Of a stretch of DNA of 64,000 nt, positions 1 to 13,712 are shown piece after piece. The DNA comes from Scatophagus argus (Eukaryota > Chordata > Actinopteri > Scatophagidae): NCBI RefSeq assembly GCF_020382885.2, contig NC_058493.1:19624999-19688998 (forward strand). Reading direction: 5' to 3'. Made by a program: the position numbers and the translations under genes. Positions within the stretch are counted from its first letter, which is position 1. Each line of letters begins with the position of its first letter. Below the pieces are notes generated by a model, which saw nothing but the letters and a program-made list of their open reading frames with translations, searched no databases and had not been told where the DNA came from.

Positions 1-683
1 CAATATAGATCGTTAATGGAGAAGCACTCATATTCGAGTACAGACACTGATCTATGCTCATGTCATGAGCCACCTGCTGACCATTTGCACTGTTTAGCTC
101 ACCTGCTTGCACTACTTCCACTCTGTACTACCTCACTTTTGTACTACCTCCAGAGCCGTATTTATTTTTCCTATCTTATTTTGTTTTGTTTTACCTTATT
201 CTATTTTATTTTATTCTATTATTATATGTTACTCGTTCACCAATCACCAAATCAATCAAGACAAATTCCTAGTAATGTGAAACCTCTTCACTTACACGGC
301 AATAAAGACAATTCTGATTCTGATTCTGAAATCTGAGCAGTTTGTCCTTAATTACTCTAAAGCAACGCTATAATTGTTAAAGCTGAACTCAATAAATGTT
401 AGAATTATAATCATGAACTGATAATTAAAATTGGAAATCATTATAAAATATGACGTGTTGTCACTGCTGAATCTTAGCTGTAGTATACTATGTTCCCAAC
501 AAATCAAATGTCACGTCAAGTGAAACCACATGCTTTTGGTCTTGAACAAAGGTGTTGTATATCTGCAACAGACAGATGTGACATGTCACTGTAACATAAT
601 GGTACAAGGTCTTATCAGAGCACAAGTCATGGAAGTTTCAAGTATATGTTTCTCTCTTTTATTTTTTTTTCTTTTAAATACAG
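1..683. other. Gene-free stretch, probably atp5mc intron 1
   Basis: No coding exon is seen here. The next exon begins mid-protein in phase 0, so this stretch is most simply the intron before it, and the exon with the start codon lies left of the window. Positions about 164-231 are a T-rich low-complexity run of TTTTA/TTTTG-type units. A pyrimidine-rich tract ending in CAG at 683 is the splice acceptor. Confidence 0.6.
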
Positions 684-1851
<1,168 letters not shown>

Positions 1852-3039
1852 ACCAGCTTGGCATTTGCTGTAAAGAGATGCATCAAAATGTTACCAAGAA
1901 TTAGCAGTTTGAGATGACCTTGAGTGGTTTCAGCTTATGTGGCCCATTCTTGTTCATTGGTGTCTAGAAGATTGTGAACCCACTGATGTATGAAACTCTG
2001 GCAAACCCAACTCATTTTTAATGATGGTTTTGTCGCTATATTGTATATTTAATCAAATGTTTTTGTTAACAAACATGCAACCGATAACAGAAGTAAAATG
2101 TTTAATTCATCATGTGTCTTTGTAAATTTGTAAATTGGTGGTGGTGGCTGGTGGGGTTTTATATGTTTGGGTTATTTTTGAGTGTTGATTTATATTCAAA
2201 AAGTCAGTGGCACTGCATTTCTCCTGATAAAACAGTAACAATATGCAACAAATTCAAACCCAAGCCCTAATATATTTAGGATTTTATCCCATGCAGTCCT
2301 AGTTATATAGCTAAAATTTTAATATCACTTTTGATCTGTGTCTTTGGCGGTTTAAGCAAAAGATACTCATCACAGCTCAAGTAGAGCCACGGTTTAATCA
2401 GAAAAGTCCTTGATAATTAGCTACTCGGTAATGTGTAAATTACGCTACGAAAACTAATTGCAAAAAATATCGATTTGTATTGTTATATTGTAAATATTGT
2501 TTTCTCACTAAAGGTTATTTTTCAAAGGAATGATGCAGGAATGATGTTCCCGGGGATGTTAGTTAAAAACGGTTGGTTAAAATACGCCCCTCGGCAAACA
2601 TTTCATTTTATTCATGTTATATCTTATCATTCCGGGCAGAGTACGTGGGATCACCAAAACAAAACTTCACTGAAGATACTAAATGAAGGGTGGGAAAATA
2701 CAAGGTCCGTTCTGTTCGAGGTTTGTGCTGAGGGTCGCAGAGTAATCGAACAAAATCGAACACAAACTTTTTTCGGTGAGCATCTCTTAATAATTTTTTG
2801 GGGCATAAACGAATGGTTTGCGTTTTATCCATTAACCGCCTGACGATAAAAAACATCTCAATGTTGAAGCTGTGGCGGAAATAAAGTCAGCCGTTTGTCC
2901 GGTGGAACTAAAGAAACAAAGAGTTGAAGGGGGGACACATTTAAGCAACGTACGGATCTCTCATGTGTAATGAGGAAAGTCAACAGTAATAAATATTTTG
3001 GGCACGTACGTCAGGCTGTAAAATCAAACAGAGAACCGA
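1852..3039. other. atp5mc 3'UTR and atp5mc-nsun3 intergenic region
   Basis: This holds the 3' untranslated region of the subunit c gene and the upstream region of nsun3, which follows head to tail about 1.2 kb later. No unambiguous AATAAA could be tied to the atp5mc end. The part from about 2540 to 3000 has more CpG than its surroundings and probably contains the nsun3 promoter. A 122-codon ORF at 2475-2843 has no recognisable domain and is not called. Confidence 0.5.
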
Positions 3040-6000
3040 ATGTCCAAATACATGGTTTCAATACATCAGTGCTACAGTACGTGGAGGATAATCGGCTTAA
3101 AAACTCAAAAGCTGAGCCCGGCACCTCTGTGGTGGTTGTGGTCGTGTAACTGTCACTCCGGTCCCGAGGTTGTTTTACAGCTGAAGGCGCAGAAAGGAGC
3201 CTCCAGTCACGAGGTAAACAAACATTAGGGATACTTTGCTTGCATGTTGTCTTTCGAAAGCCGTTGGCTGGCTTCTGTTAGAGCTCCTGTTACATCACAC
3301 GTGTTAGCGTTAACGTTACATCGTTTTCCACTCTTCAGCAGCCCGTTGTTATATTGACTTAATACTAACTGTTTGGCTTGAACTGATAAAACCTGAGTAG
3401 TTCAAGAAAGCTTGGCCAAATTTGTCTGGTCGGGGGTTGTTGGGGGATCAGCTCATTTGCCCACTAGATGGGGGTAGTATGAATGACTTGGATACAAGGA
3501 TGTAGTAATTGGAGATGCCACAAAGAACAGAAAAAGGGACGCCGTGTTCATGTATTGTAAGACAACTGTAGCCAACTGGCTGTCTTTTAGTCCAGTTGCA
3601 GTTGATAATTTAGCAGCACATTGCTTATGGAGCTGCCAAGTACATTAGTCATTTAAGCGCTATAACCAAACACACTTGGTGTCACTCCTAACAGCACTGG
3701 TTTTACTCTCAATATCCACCAGGGGAAGTGAGAGTACAAAACATTAAACAGCTGTGTTTTTCCCCCCTCTCCATTCCGAGAGCAGGGACTTAAAGGGAAA
3801 GTCCACCTTAAACTAGAATGTACATCATGTTCTTCTAGTGGTTTTGGTCTGTTAAGCTGGAAATTAGAATATTAAGACTTGAAGTGATTATTTCAAGAGG
3901 CTATACTTTTTTGATCTGATCAATATTTTTTTGATATTTTCTCTTGATATTTGGGTACAAATGATTTTTACATGAGGAGGACTCACAGCTTTGATCAGTG
4001 GCTTTCAGAGATTAATTTAAGGATTCTGCAAAACTCTGTGCTTCTCTAGGATTTATCGCTAGAGAACATTTTCACTACAGTCTGTTTGTAACAGGTAACA
4101 AAAAGGCACAAAAGAGAAAGATCTTCATGTCAAGAAATACTGGACCACTTTGACCAGCAGTACAGTCAGGAACTTGGAGACTTGTGGGCATCTGCAAGGT
4201 AAATTTTGTCTTAAATAATAATTACAGCTTACACATGGACATGTATCCCATCTTTCACCGGCGTTGCTTTTCTTCTGCAGATCAGTGCTCCTGGACCCTC
4301 AGTCTTGGCAGCATGGGGTCATGCTCAACCGTTTCAGCGTGGCAACAGACATCACAGAGATTCTCCAATCACAGGGCTTTTCCGCATTGCTGCCACAAAC
4401 GGATGTGTCCACAATCCTTTGTGATGCCCCCTTGTCAGTGGCAAACTCTAAAAACCAAGCAGGAGAAGACTCTGTTTTGCCACCTCACTACATCTCCAAA
4501 TGTCCCCCTAATTTCTCCCTTCACCAGCGTGGCAGCACCTCTCATACGTTTGTTCCGGACTTTCAATCAGAGCCTTCGCTCGCTTTGCCCCGTCCATCAT
4601 TACAGTGTTACATCCACCCATATCCACTGCGGTTTCCCTCCCAGGCTCACAGGCCCGGCCAGCTGAAACAATACTACCTCCTGAATGCTGCCTCCTTGCT
4701 TCCTGTGCTGGCTCTGCAAGTCAGAGATGAGGAGAAGGTTTTGGATCTTTGTTCTGCACCTGGAGGCAAAGCCTTAGCCATAATGCAGTGTGCTACCCCA
4801 GGTACAGCAAGTATTCTAAATGGACTCTACAAACTTTTATTTGAGTTTATTTACATCATATAGTTTACAGCTTTGTGTATGCATCAGGGTGTACGATTGC
4901 AGTAAAAAAAAAAATTGGGAATATGGCACTTATGATACAATGTTAATTATAACAAATCATATAGTTAATACATATTAATGGTTCTATTAAGTTAGAAATT
5001 ACCCTAAATCTCAACAGAGTGTAGGAAAACACCTTGTTAATATTAAAAGCATATTTTGTATGTAAGTTGCTGCAGTTGGATCTGAGGAATATTTTAGTGT
5101 GCTGTGAGTAGCCTGTTTGCTTTTAATGCTGGCAGTAAGTAATGCTGTTGTGTTCCAGCACGTCTCTGCTGTAATGAACCAGACCCTCACAGACGAGACT
5201 GGCTGGCCAAGACCCTGGAGTCTTTTCTGCCGCGCTCACTGAACAGCAGAGTGATTGTGTCTGCGCAAGATGGACGGTATTTTGGCCAAAATGAAGCGGG
5301 GACATATGACAAGGTGGGGATAGTCGTGTTTATGGCAGCATGTGAATGGGTTTTGCTGCGGTGTCCAACAAAAATGAGATGCCACTTCTTTTTCAAGGCC
5401 ATGGTTTGAAATGAATGAGAACGGCAAGCCTTTGAAGAAAGGCTAATAACCCCAGCGGAAAGAAGAAAATAATTTCTTTAAAATAGGAGCCAAAAAGAGG
5501 CAGACTTATGGCTGGGAGGAATCGGTGACTGATAATGGAGCAAAATATTAGGTGAAAGAAAAGGAAAGCACAGAATGAAAATGTTGAGAGCAAGACACAC
5601 TGAGAACAAAGACTGAAAGGTAATAGTGTAGGACAAACAGACTGCTCACATTCAAGCTGTATTGCGGCAGTGATATTACTGTGTAAAATTGACATAGGGG
5701 ACAGATTTGTTGGAGATTCTCAGCTGAGGTGTAGTTTCAGAGGCGGTTATTGTTTTCTACACTCACCGTGATTTGGGGGCGAAATATAACGCACTTTGGT
5801 TGTGTTTCAGACCTCCAGCATTTGTCTTTTCAGCTGCTTTTCCTTCATGAACTATTTAACGTTGCTTCACTTTTGATTTCTTCTTTTACTCTTCTGTCCC
5901 TCACTGTCTTTAACTCTAACCCAGACACTGGAGTGCTTACATTTTTTTTATGCTCTCTCTGTTGCAGGTTTTAGTCGATGCTCCATGTTCTAATGACAGG

Positions 6001-6888
6001 AGCTGGTTGTATTCTTGCAGCAGCCAGCAGGGGGAACAGAGACTAAAGGAAAGAGGGAGTCTGCCTGCACTTCAAGCTCAACTGCTTAGGTAAACTCTTG
6101 TCTGTAACCTAAAGCAATGTCTGCAATTTGTCCACATGTTGAAATTAAGAGGAATTCCCAACAAAATAATACCATCGTTTTGATTAAGATGAGGACTTAC
6201 AATATTTAAATTGCAGCGAAAATATTGCAATCGCTGTTTTAAAAATGATTTAATCACAGTAACAAATAGTGCAATATAGTGGAACTACATTAGACTGACA
6301 GGCAATTAGCGTAATTTGTCAGGAATTAAAAACACCTGGCAGTCACCTCTTTATCATGTGAATTTTCAAGGCAACAGAAATCAATTAAGAGAGTTCCACT
6401 TATCATATGTGGTCAAATTGCAAAAAATAGCAAGTTATTTAGCGAGCTTGAAATTAGTAGGCAACTTAATATTATCCAGCTGTGCCGCAGTGTTTGAATT
6501 GGACATCTAGTCCCTTGTCATGAAGTTGAGTTTGTTTACTCTTCACAGGTCTGCATTGTCAGCGGTGCGTCCAGGGGGCGTTGTGGTCTATTCCACTTGT
6601 ACACTTTCCAGCTCTGAGAACTGTGCTGTCATTGAGACAGTATTGAATGACTGTCCTGAGGCTGAACCTGAAGACCTGTGGGAGGGGATTGCTGCTCCTT
6701 TATCAAAATACTTTGCATTTAGTCCTGCTCACCGTGGTCATGGAGGAGAGACGCTCTACAAGCTGTCCCCGCAGGCGCAGGATGGCAGTGTGTCCTCTTA
6801 TCGCCACACACTCGGAATTTTAGTGGTTCCTCAGCCGGGCAAGACCTGGGGACCAATGTTTTTGTCTCGGCTCAGAAGGAGGAAATAG
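3040..6888 (+). CDS. nsun3: NSUN3 RNA cytosine-5 methyltransferase (mitochondrial tRNA-Met)
   Basis: NSUN3 uses SAM to methylate cytosine 34 of mitochondrial tRNA-Met; its product is the substrate for 5-formylcytosine formation, needed for decoding AUA. Six exons: 3040-3213, 4095-4198, 4281-4801, 5159-5313, 5968-6089, 6549-6888 (TAG). All have GT/AG borders and one continuous frame of 471 codons. The N-terminal ILDHFDQQYSQELGDLW matches the family start. The SAM-binding loop LDLCSAPGGK is at about residues 247-256. Motif IV LVDAPCSNDRSW carries Cys325 and motif VI VVYSTCTL carries Cys376, the cysteine pair typical of this methyltransferase class. The C-terminal GKTWGPMF block is also family-like. 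The model is longer than human NSUN3 (about 340 residues) because of an N-terminal extension and an insertion of about 55 residues before the core. Exons 2-6 are secure. Exon 1 is inferred from phase and a weak LKAQKG match; another ATG lies at 3052. Confidence 0.92.
3214..4094 (+). other. nsun3 intron 1
   Basis: The intron is defined by the donor GAG|gtaaac and the acceptor aacag|GTAACA. A segment at about 3785-3990 starting AAAGGGAAAGTCCACC resembles the start of fish interspersed repeats but is too short to assign. No other feature was seen. Confidence 0.55.
4802..5158 (+). other. nsun3 intron 3
   Basis: AT-rich intron between the exon carrying the SAM-binding loop and the exon starting in ARLCCNEP. 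The donor is gtacag and the acceptor ttccag. Nothing else is seen. Confidence 0.85.
5314..5967 (+). other. nsun3 intron 4
   Basis: Intron between YDK|gtgggg and gttgcag|GTTTTAGTCGATGC. The downstream exon begins with the catalytic motif IV. ORFs on the minus strand here have no homology that I recognise. Confidence 0.85.
6090..6548 (+). other. nsun3 intron 5
   Basis: Intron between CTGCTTAG|gtaaac and ttcacag|GTCTGC. It splits an arginine codon just before the motif VI exon. No other feature was seen. Confidence 0.85.
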
Positions 6889-9800
6889 TGTGCATCCTCC
6901 TGTGCTGAAAAGATATGTGGAAACAAATGGCTAAACGTACTCATTTTGTTCTGCCGTAACTTTAGTTACCTGTGGGGTTTTTTAGTATCCAAACTGTCTC
7001 ATGGAGCTGGCTAATAATCCATCCAGACACATTTAACACATCGAAAACTCTACACAATGCCAACTTCAGAGATAGGCAGATATGTACATGAGGGTGTCGC
7101 CACATTAGGGCAAAGAAATGATGATATTTCACCTCAGTCTTGCTGACCTTTAGTGATCTGCATCAAAAATACGTGGTAGGCAACCTGCATTTAATTAAAG
7201 CAGCTGTAATTGATATTTCTATAAGAACAATGAATCAAATGACAACTTGAAAGCAACGTGACAGTTTGTGATGACCCCACAGAGAATTACCACCTGAATC
7301 TGCAGCTCTCCTCAGCTTTGTGAGACTTTGAGAGTTTCAGTTCATTGTAGCAATGCTGACTGTTTTGGTCCACTCTCATAGTGTTGATTTTAAAGCAGAA
7401 ACACTGAAAGTGCTCAAAATGAAGCATTTAGTGGTTAAAGAGCCAGATATCTTTTACTCAGGAGTTGGTAGAGGCCAAACAGAGCCAAAAGAAACTTCAT
7501 ATTGGGCTTATGTTCACCAGGTAGCCATAAGGAAGACTAAAAATGAATAATGTTGCTTTTTAATTGCTGAATATGAAAACTTTTTTTAACCTCTGTAACC
7601 AACTCTTAATTTATTTTTATAGTATTATTATTTATTATTGATTTTTCTTTATAGCAACCATGGAAATTACTAACACTGCAGATGCAGAATTAGATGGCAT
7701 CGACTGAATATTTTTAAGTGCTTCACATTAATAACACTGGGTGTCCATGGTGTATAATAGGATTGATAATGCCATAACACTGCAGCATTCTATAAGATTG
7801 TGACATTAAAAATTAATTCACAGTTTATTCTGTGAGAAGTGAGTGCTTATGGTGAGAGTTTTACTTTCTAAATACTCTTTCAATGGTAGTTGCATTACAA
7901 GACCCTCGCATCTTCCAAGCCTGAAGTCAGTATATCGGTTTGCACTCATCAAATTTTTATTTACTCTTGACATAGGTTAATTTTTTCACAAGTTTTTCTT
8001 TGAACTTCATGTCTGTTACGTTTATTGACCTGTGTTTATTTCTGTATTTCTTGGGGCCATAACTGTACTGCAGACGTTTCCCAACATGACATACTCTGCA
8101 GGAGGCAACAAGTTTCCTGTCTGATAGATTAGTTTAATAACCTGGAAGAGCAGTAGTAATATAATTAACACCTTGCCTCCTTCTTCCGTCCCACTACTCC
8201 CTTGCTGCATTGTCCTAACTCTGAATGATGTTATGCTGGAAGTCTTGCCATGTGTGATCTTTTATCTGTCATCACTCCCCTCTTCAGTGTGATTGAGAAG
8301 GCAGTATCATCACTTATAGCCGCTCATTACCTGAGCGGACTGGTCTTGTGTCATCCTTGAGTGAAAAGTAGACCATTTCGCTGCAGCGTTGTAGCTTTTC
8401 ACAAGGCTGTGATTGCTCAAACCAGAAGCAAAAGGTGTTTTGAAAGTGACTGTAGACAATAACACACCAGAATTCTTATATTTTTAGCTTTTGAACTTAA
8501 CAAACTGACAAAATAAGCTGTTACGAAGGCAGTTATGTGTGGAAATTCTTATTCCTTCCTTCCCCTTATATAAGGTTGGTGGTTCTGAGTAAGCCTATGA
8601 CACATTGTCAAGGATATGATTGCTGAAAGCTACAAGAGTCCTCCGCTGGTTTTGTTCGACTACTGTCCATGTCCATAGACACAAGAATTATTGTATGCAT
8701 TCATATGGATATTTTTATTGGCTGCCCTGCCTTCTTTCCACTTACAAGTGTTTTTCCAAAGTAGCCTCCGCCTCTGATACGAGTACATCATTACTCCTCC
8801 ACAACATCAGTGCAACTTAGAAGTAGCGAGATGTGGAGATGAGATGATGTTTCAGTGGGGTTAACCATGTTGCTGACCTTTGCGTGAACTCTGGTTTGTT
8901 GATATTCCCCATATTGCTGTGTTTCCTCCAGGGGAGAATCTCTAAGCAGCTTTTCCTCCACTTCAAAGGGAGAGAATGTAGGCCTGTTTTGCATAATCAG
9001 GTGGGGAACAGCTTTTTGCCAGAGAGGCAGGAATTAATTTGTGGGACCGCCAGATGTAATCATTAAAACTCCAGTCATTGACAATAAATGGGGAGGAGGA
9101 GGGGATAGAGGAGGAACTGTAGAACAGTAGGAGGGATGAGAAAGAGATGTGGAGCATAGCAGAGGGCACTATGGCAAAGCAGGCTAATCTGGCCCGAGCT
9201 CAGTCAGAATGACGTTTTTTATGTCTGATAACATTCAGCTCTGGTGCTCTGTGTTTGGACATGTTGGCACGAGGGTAATCCTGACTTCTCATCACCCTTT
9301 CATTTTTATGCACTTGACGATTTTAGCCGTGTTCAAAGTGTTTGGAAACATAAGCCAGTCGGACTGAAAGCCATTTAGCAGTATGTGCAGGCTTTAAAAC
9401 TCAATTCATAAAGCCCATAAATGTACTGTATGGTTCAGTCTCACTGCTCTCATTAACCCTGTACCCAACAGTGTGCAGACGGTGAAATGTGCTGTACTCT
9501 GTAGCTGCTCAGCAGCAATCACCAGACAAAGTTAGCGACTAACTGGTGAAGACTTTGTAATTTATGGGTAAAATATTATATACATCACATCATGTTATAT
9601 TCACCAACAAGATACTGACTTAGAAAAGCTTCTTCATTGTTTGTATTGCCAAAAATCATTCTGTATATCAATATGTCCCCTCTTGTGAAAATGTTTGACA
9701 GTAAGTGTGCCAGACAGTAAACAAGTGGGTCTATAGATTTAGTACCACCTGGGTCATCCATCATTCATTTCAAATGTCATAATTTGTCAATATTCCATCA

Positions 9801-12734
9801 GTGGATGTGAGTAACAAGGACTGCTGCTCTTGATTGATTGTTACACAACCAATCTCTGAGGAGAAAAAAGTCTGCCAGACTGAATAAAAACGTACAGAGG
9901 TCAAGTCACGATTTCTGCTTGTCTATGCGTACACAATAAAAGCAGGAGTTTTATTCACGAGGCTACTGCTTTTTCTTGGAAAAAACGTGTGATATTACAG
10001 AACACACAGGACTGTCACACCCCTGTAAGGAAAGAAGGAGCCCACAAAAGAAACTTGAAGCTGGCAGTCTTGGATTCCTAAGAGAGAGACACACATTATG
10101 GATTAAGACTGAGCATACAAAGTACTATACACCTGGGATGCAATGCTTAAAAAGCAGAAGGAAGAAAAAAGTAGCTCAAGTCATCGCTTTGCCTCTTCTG
10201 GCCAGATAGGTATATGATGAACTGGTAGGGCAAGAAAGTACAAATTAATTGTAGTTTTTTGTGCACTCCGAAAACATGGGGCAGGAGTGAAAGTGAGACA
10301 TTAAAAAGAGAGGGAAAAGAAAGAGAATTAGAAAAAAGAAAAACAAGAGCACTTAAAGACTAACTGCAGTGTGGTCCTTGATGAACTGCCCCAAGAAGAA
10401 ATGTATTATTGTTCTTGCCTTAGACCTCCGTGAGCCTTGACAGCTGCAGGGAAGGAGACATCCATAACAGCTGCACTCGAAGACAAAGCACAGGCTTAAC
10501 AGACTGAAGGCAGGACATATTACCCTGGCCTGGACGTTCATTCATCTTTTGAGGAAAAGAAAGAATTGCCTGGGAGATTTAAAACCAAAGCTTTGAACAG
10601 TGTAGAAGCCATTGGGGGGACACTGGATTTGACAGAGAACTACTGGTTCCTTTAAGTTTTGGGATTGAGTCATCATTTTTTCCACAAATTAAATGCAAAT
10701 TGCAGCAGAACATCAGTAAAATTGGGCATGAATTATGCCAATTTAGAATGTGAGCTCAGATTACTGACTGATTAAATGGTAACAATTCCAACAATGGTCC
10801 ACAGTATTTTCCACTGGTGACCTCCGTGTCTTCAGAGTCACAGTGGTGAACAGCTAAAGTAAAACTACTCAGAATTTTAAAAAATAGACAAAAAAAGAGA
10901 AGTAAGGATCATCATAGCAGCATAATTACCGTCCAGCCCCCAAATGGCACTAAACCATCTCCCAAACATCCCAAAGTAATCTTTGAGGTAAAATATTTGA
11001 GGTACTGACCCCAAGTCTTTTTAAAATTTTCAGTTGATGACTCCTCAATTTGTCACCAATATTTTTGTGAAATATACAGAATCTGGGTATGTAGAGTCAA
11101 TTTACACAGCACCAGTCACAGAGTAAAATGAGTAAAATCAATTTCAACATTTAATTTAGCATTTTAGTAATTTATTTTAATAAAAACAAAAATGACATAT
11201 AAGGTTATCAAATCCACATGATTTGCCAGGTTAGGAATCTTCTGACGGACATCCTGACCGTGGCAGATCTGCAAAGTTTCTCGCCTGGACTTTAATCAGA
11301 CTTAAATAAAAAGAAATTACACCTTAAGGCTTGATTTGAACTTGACTGCTGTAATAACAGGTCTGTGAATATACAAAGTGATCTGAGGCTTGAAAGCAAA
11401 AATGTTCCAGTCTCCAGTTTGACCTTGTCCTGCTATTATAACAAATAAATAAGGTCAGACGGGGCCTGCATAACCACATATCTGGAATTAGAATTTTTAG
11501 GCACATGTAGTAACAGGACTCATCAGTATATACAAGACTAGGTCAGAACCCAGTATATGGCTGACTTCATACTTGACTTGGACTTAAAATAGCTCTACCA
11601 AATTAATGCAGACGTATGTGACATCTACAACAAAAGATGATTTACTCCTTTTGCTAAATGTTCTGGTTGTCATTGAGCTGCAGTGGGAATTGCAGCGACT
11701 AAGAGATTGCTTCTAAACCGCTGTCTGTGCCTGTCATGCATCTTTAGCAATGCCATTTAAGAATATCTCTCTGTACTTCTTAGGTTAACCATCTGCAGTT
11801 CATGTGACCAAGAGGAACAATATACAGCAAAAACATACATAGCCCTGTGTTAACACTTATTTGACCCCTGCATGGATCCCTGCAGTACACGTGCACCAGA
11901 ATGAAATGTTCATCCAGAAAAGCTGTACCCAGACTCAGTTGCCTCATCTCATTTTCACTTGGCTTCTGTTAAACTTCCCAACTTCAAACCTTGTTAAAGT
12001 GGACACTCCCCAAGTGAAGGAACAGCATGAATAATAGATTCTTCAGCCACAGGAAAGAGAGGACACGGAGTCAGAGGAAAGGTATGACGAGTCTGATTAT
12101 AACTGATTGATTTCATACCAGCACGTTCAAAAAAACTTTATTGGGGATGTTGTTCAAAGGACCAAATGGGTGACATGTCTGCAAAAGAAGAGCATATTTG
12201 CAGATTGGTTTGATGCAACTCAGAAATAATGGAGCCCTCCTGGTGTCTACCTTTAAAGTGCTTAGTACATAAGCACTTATATATTCATCATTCACATTCA
12301 ACTATAAAGTGCTGCAGTTTTGTATAATTTCTTTCCTGCCATTTTTTTTTAACACCAATTATTTCCATTTTTGATAAGACTTGATTCCCCCTTTAAAATC
12401 TAGCACTGATCAAATTACACTGAGTACCTGCATTACAGCAATAATGTGATTGTGCTACTTCTGCAAGTGTGATCAGAACGATACAGTTTGGTGCATTACT
12501 TTTGTTTTGTTTCATGTGGCACATTGTGAAACATGAGCGATTCTGTGAAACTGTACTTAAAGTTAAAGTTAAAGGCATAAAGTTTGCAGTGTTCATCTTT
12601 TTCTTTTTTTTTTTGCTTATTAGTATCTAAACACAAATATGTGGCTGTGGATGAAGGAAGTATTTTGAGTTTTGCTGGGATTAACTATATACCATGGAAT
12701 ATACTGTACTATACTAAACTGCTGGATAAACTGA
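6889..12734. other. Intergenic, no gene recognised
   Basis: This begins with the nsun3 3' untranslated region and continues as AT-rich single-copy-looking DNA. All ORFs are short (77 codons or fewer), lack domains and look like chance. No RNA gene, microsatellite array or clear repeat was recognised. Confidence 0.5.
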
Positions 12735-13015
12735 AATGTTGACCCGATGGTGGCAAAGGATGAAAAGTCAGATCGGTTCATTCTGGCGAGAACATGAATG
12801 TCTGAAACCAAATTTCACGGCAATGCGTGATAAGACATCTCACTTAAACACTAATGTCAGGTTTGTGGTGGTGCGAGAAGAAAAGCAAGACAATAACCAG
12901 AATCATTAGGATTCACCTTATGGGAAACATGCACGTCTGCAGAAGATTTCATGGTAATCTATCCAGCAATTGTGGAGATATTTCAATCTGGACAAAAGCT
13001 TTGGCCCTACTGTAC
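12735..13015 (+). repeat. Fish interspersed repeat, copy 1 of 6
   Basis: Diverged copy of a dispersed unit typical of fish genomes. It reads like: rule block GATGAAAAGTCAGA, then ACCAAATTTCACGGCAAT, then TTGTGGAGATATTTCAATCT. Two partial units appear in tandem. The same ordered blocks recur at 22955, 25106 (minus), 27056, 43210 (minus) and 58650. The mobile-element class is not clear from sequence; no ends or coding remain. Confidence 0.5.
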
Positions 13016-13055
13016 AACAGACTGACATTGTCCTCCAGAGAGTCATGCTGTGGCC

Positions 13056-13077
13056 AAAAAAAAAAAAAAAAAAAAAG
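13056..13077 (+). repeat. Poly(A) run
   Basis: Simple run of about 21 A directly after repeat copy 1. It may be a retroposon tail or a plain homopolymer. Confidence 0.7.
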
Positions 13078-13447
13078 TCAGTGCTGCTTCATTCCTCAGT
13101 GAAAACATGTTCACTGCAGGCTTATTTCCAATTAGTATGACTCACTAGTCAGGGTGCTGACCAGACAAGTTCAATGCCTGCCTTGTTTCAAGGCTTTCAC
13201 AAGGCATAGAGAAGGTGACACCGAGGCCAATGCAGCGCATAATCTGAAGTCAGCAATAAGGCAGGTGGCAGAAGGGAAATGTCTTCTATTTATCCTCCCT
13301 GTCGATTTTTTCTTTACCTGCCTCCCTGTCCCTTCTGTGCTTTCAGAACTTGCTATTCTCTCTGTCTCCTTGTCGCTGGATGACTTTTTCTCCCCCTTCC
13401 TCTGCGTCTATGTATCTGGCTGTCTTTCTCTACCCCTCCCACCTCCC

Positions 13448-13450
<3 letters not shown>

Positions 13451-13483
<33 letters not shown>

Positions 13484-13499
13484 TCTCTCTCTCCCTCTC
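13451..13499 (+). repeat. (CT)n microsatellite
   Basis: Nearly pure CT dinucleotide tract inside a longer pyrimidine-rich stretch from about 13360. The 128-codon ORF over it (serine/leucine runs) is an artefact of the repeat. Confidence 0.9.
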
Positions 13500-13680
13500 A
13501 GAGTCAGCCTTTGATCTTGCCAGTCCTAGCACAGAGGTAGACAGTGATGCTGTATGGCTTTTCTCTGCCTATTAATGTCTTAACTCTTGCTCTGCCTTTT
13601 GCAGGAGGTCCACTGAGACATCATTTACCCACACAGCACGCTCTAATGACAGGCCTGGACACTCTTAATCACAAGCATAC

Positions 13681-13683
<3 letters not shown>

Positions 13684-13710
<27 letters not shown>
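13684..13710 (+). repeat. (GT)n microsatellite
   Basis: Uninterrupted GT tract of about 13 units. Confidence 0.9.

Positions 13711-13712
<2 letters not shown>

Noticed and set aside
2475..2843. 122-codon ORF before nsun3
   Set aside because: No family resemblance and a phase that does not join nsun3 exon 2; it lies in the probable promoter region.
13154..13540. 128-codon ORF
   Set aside because: Its second half is translation of a CT microsatellite (Ser/Leu runs) and the first half has no recognised homology.
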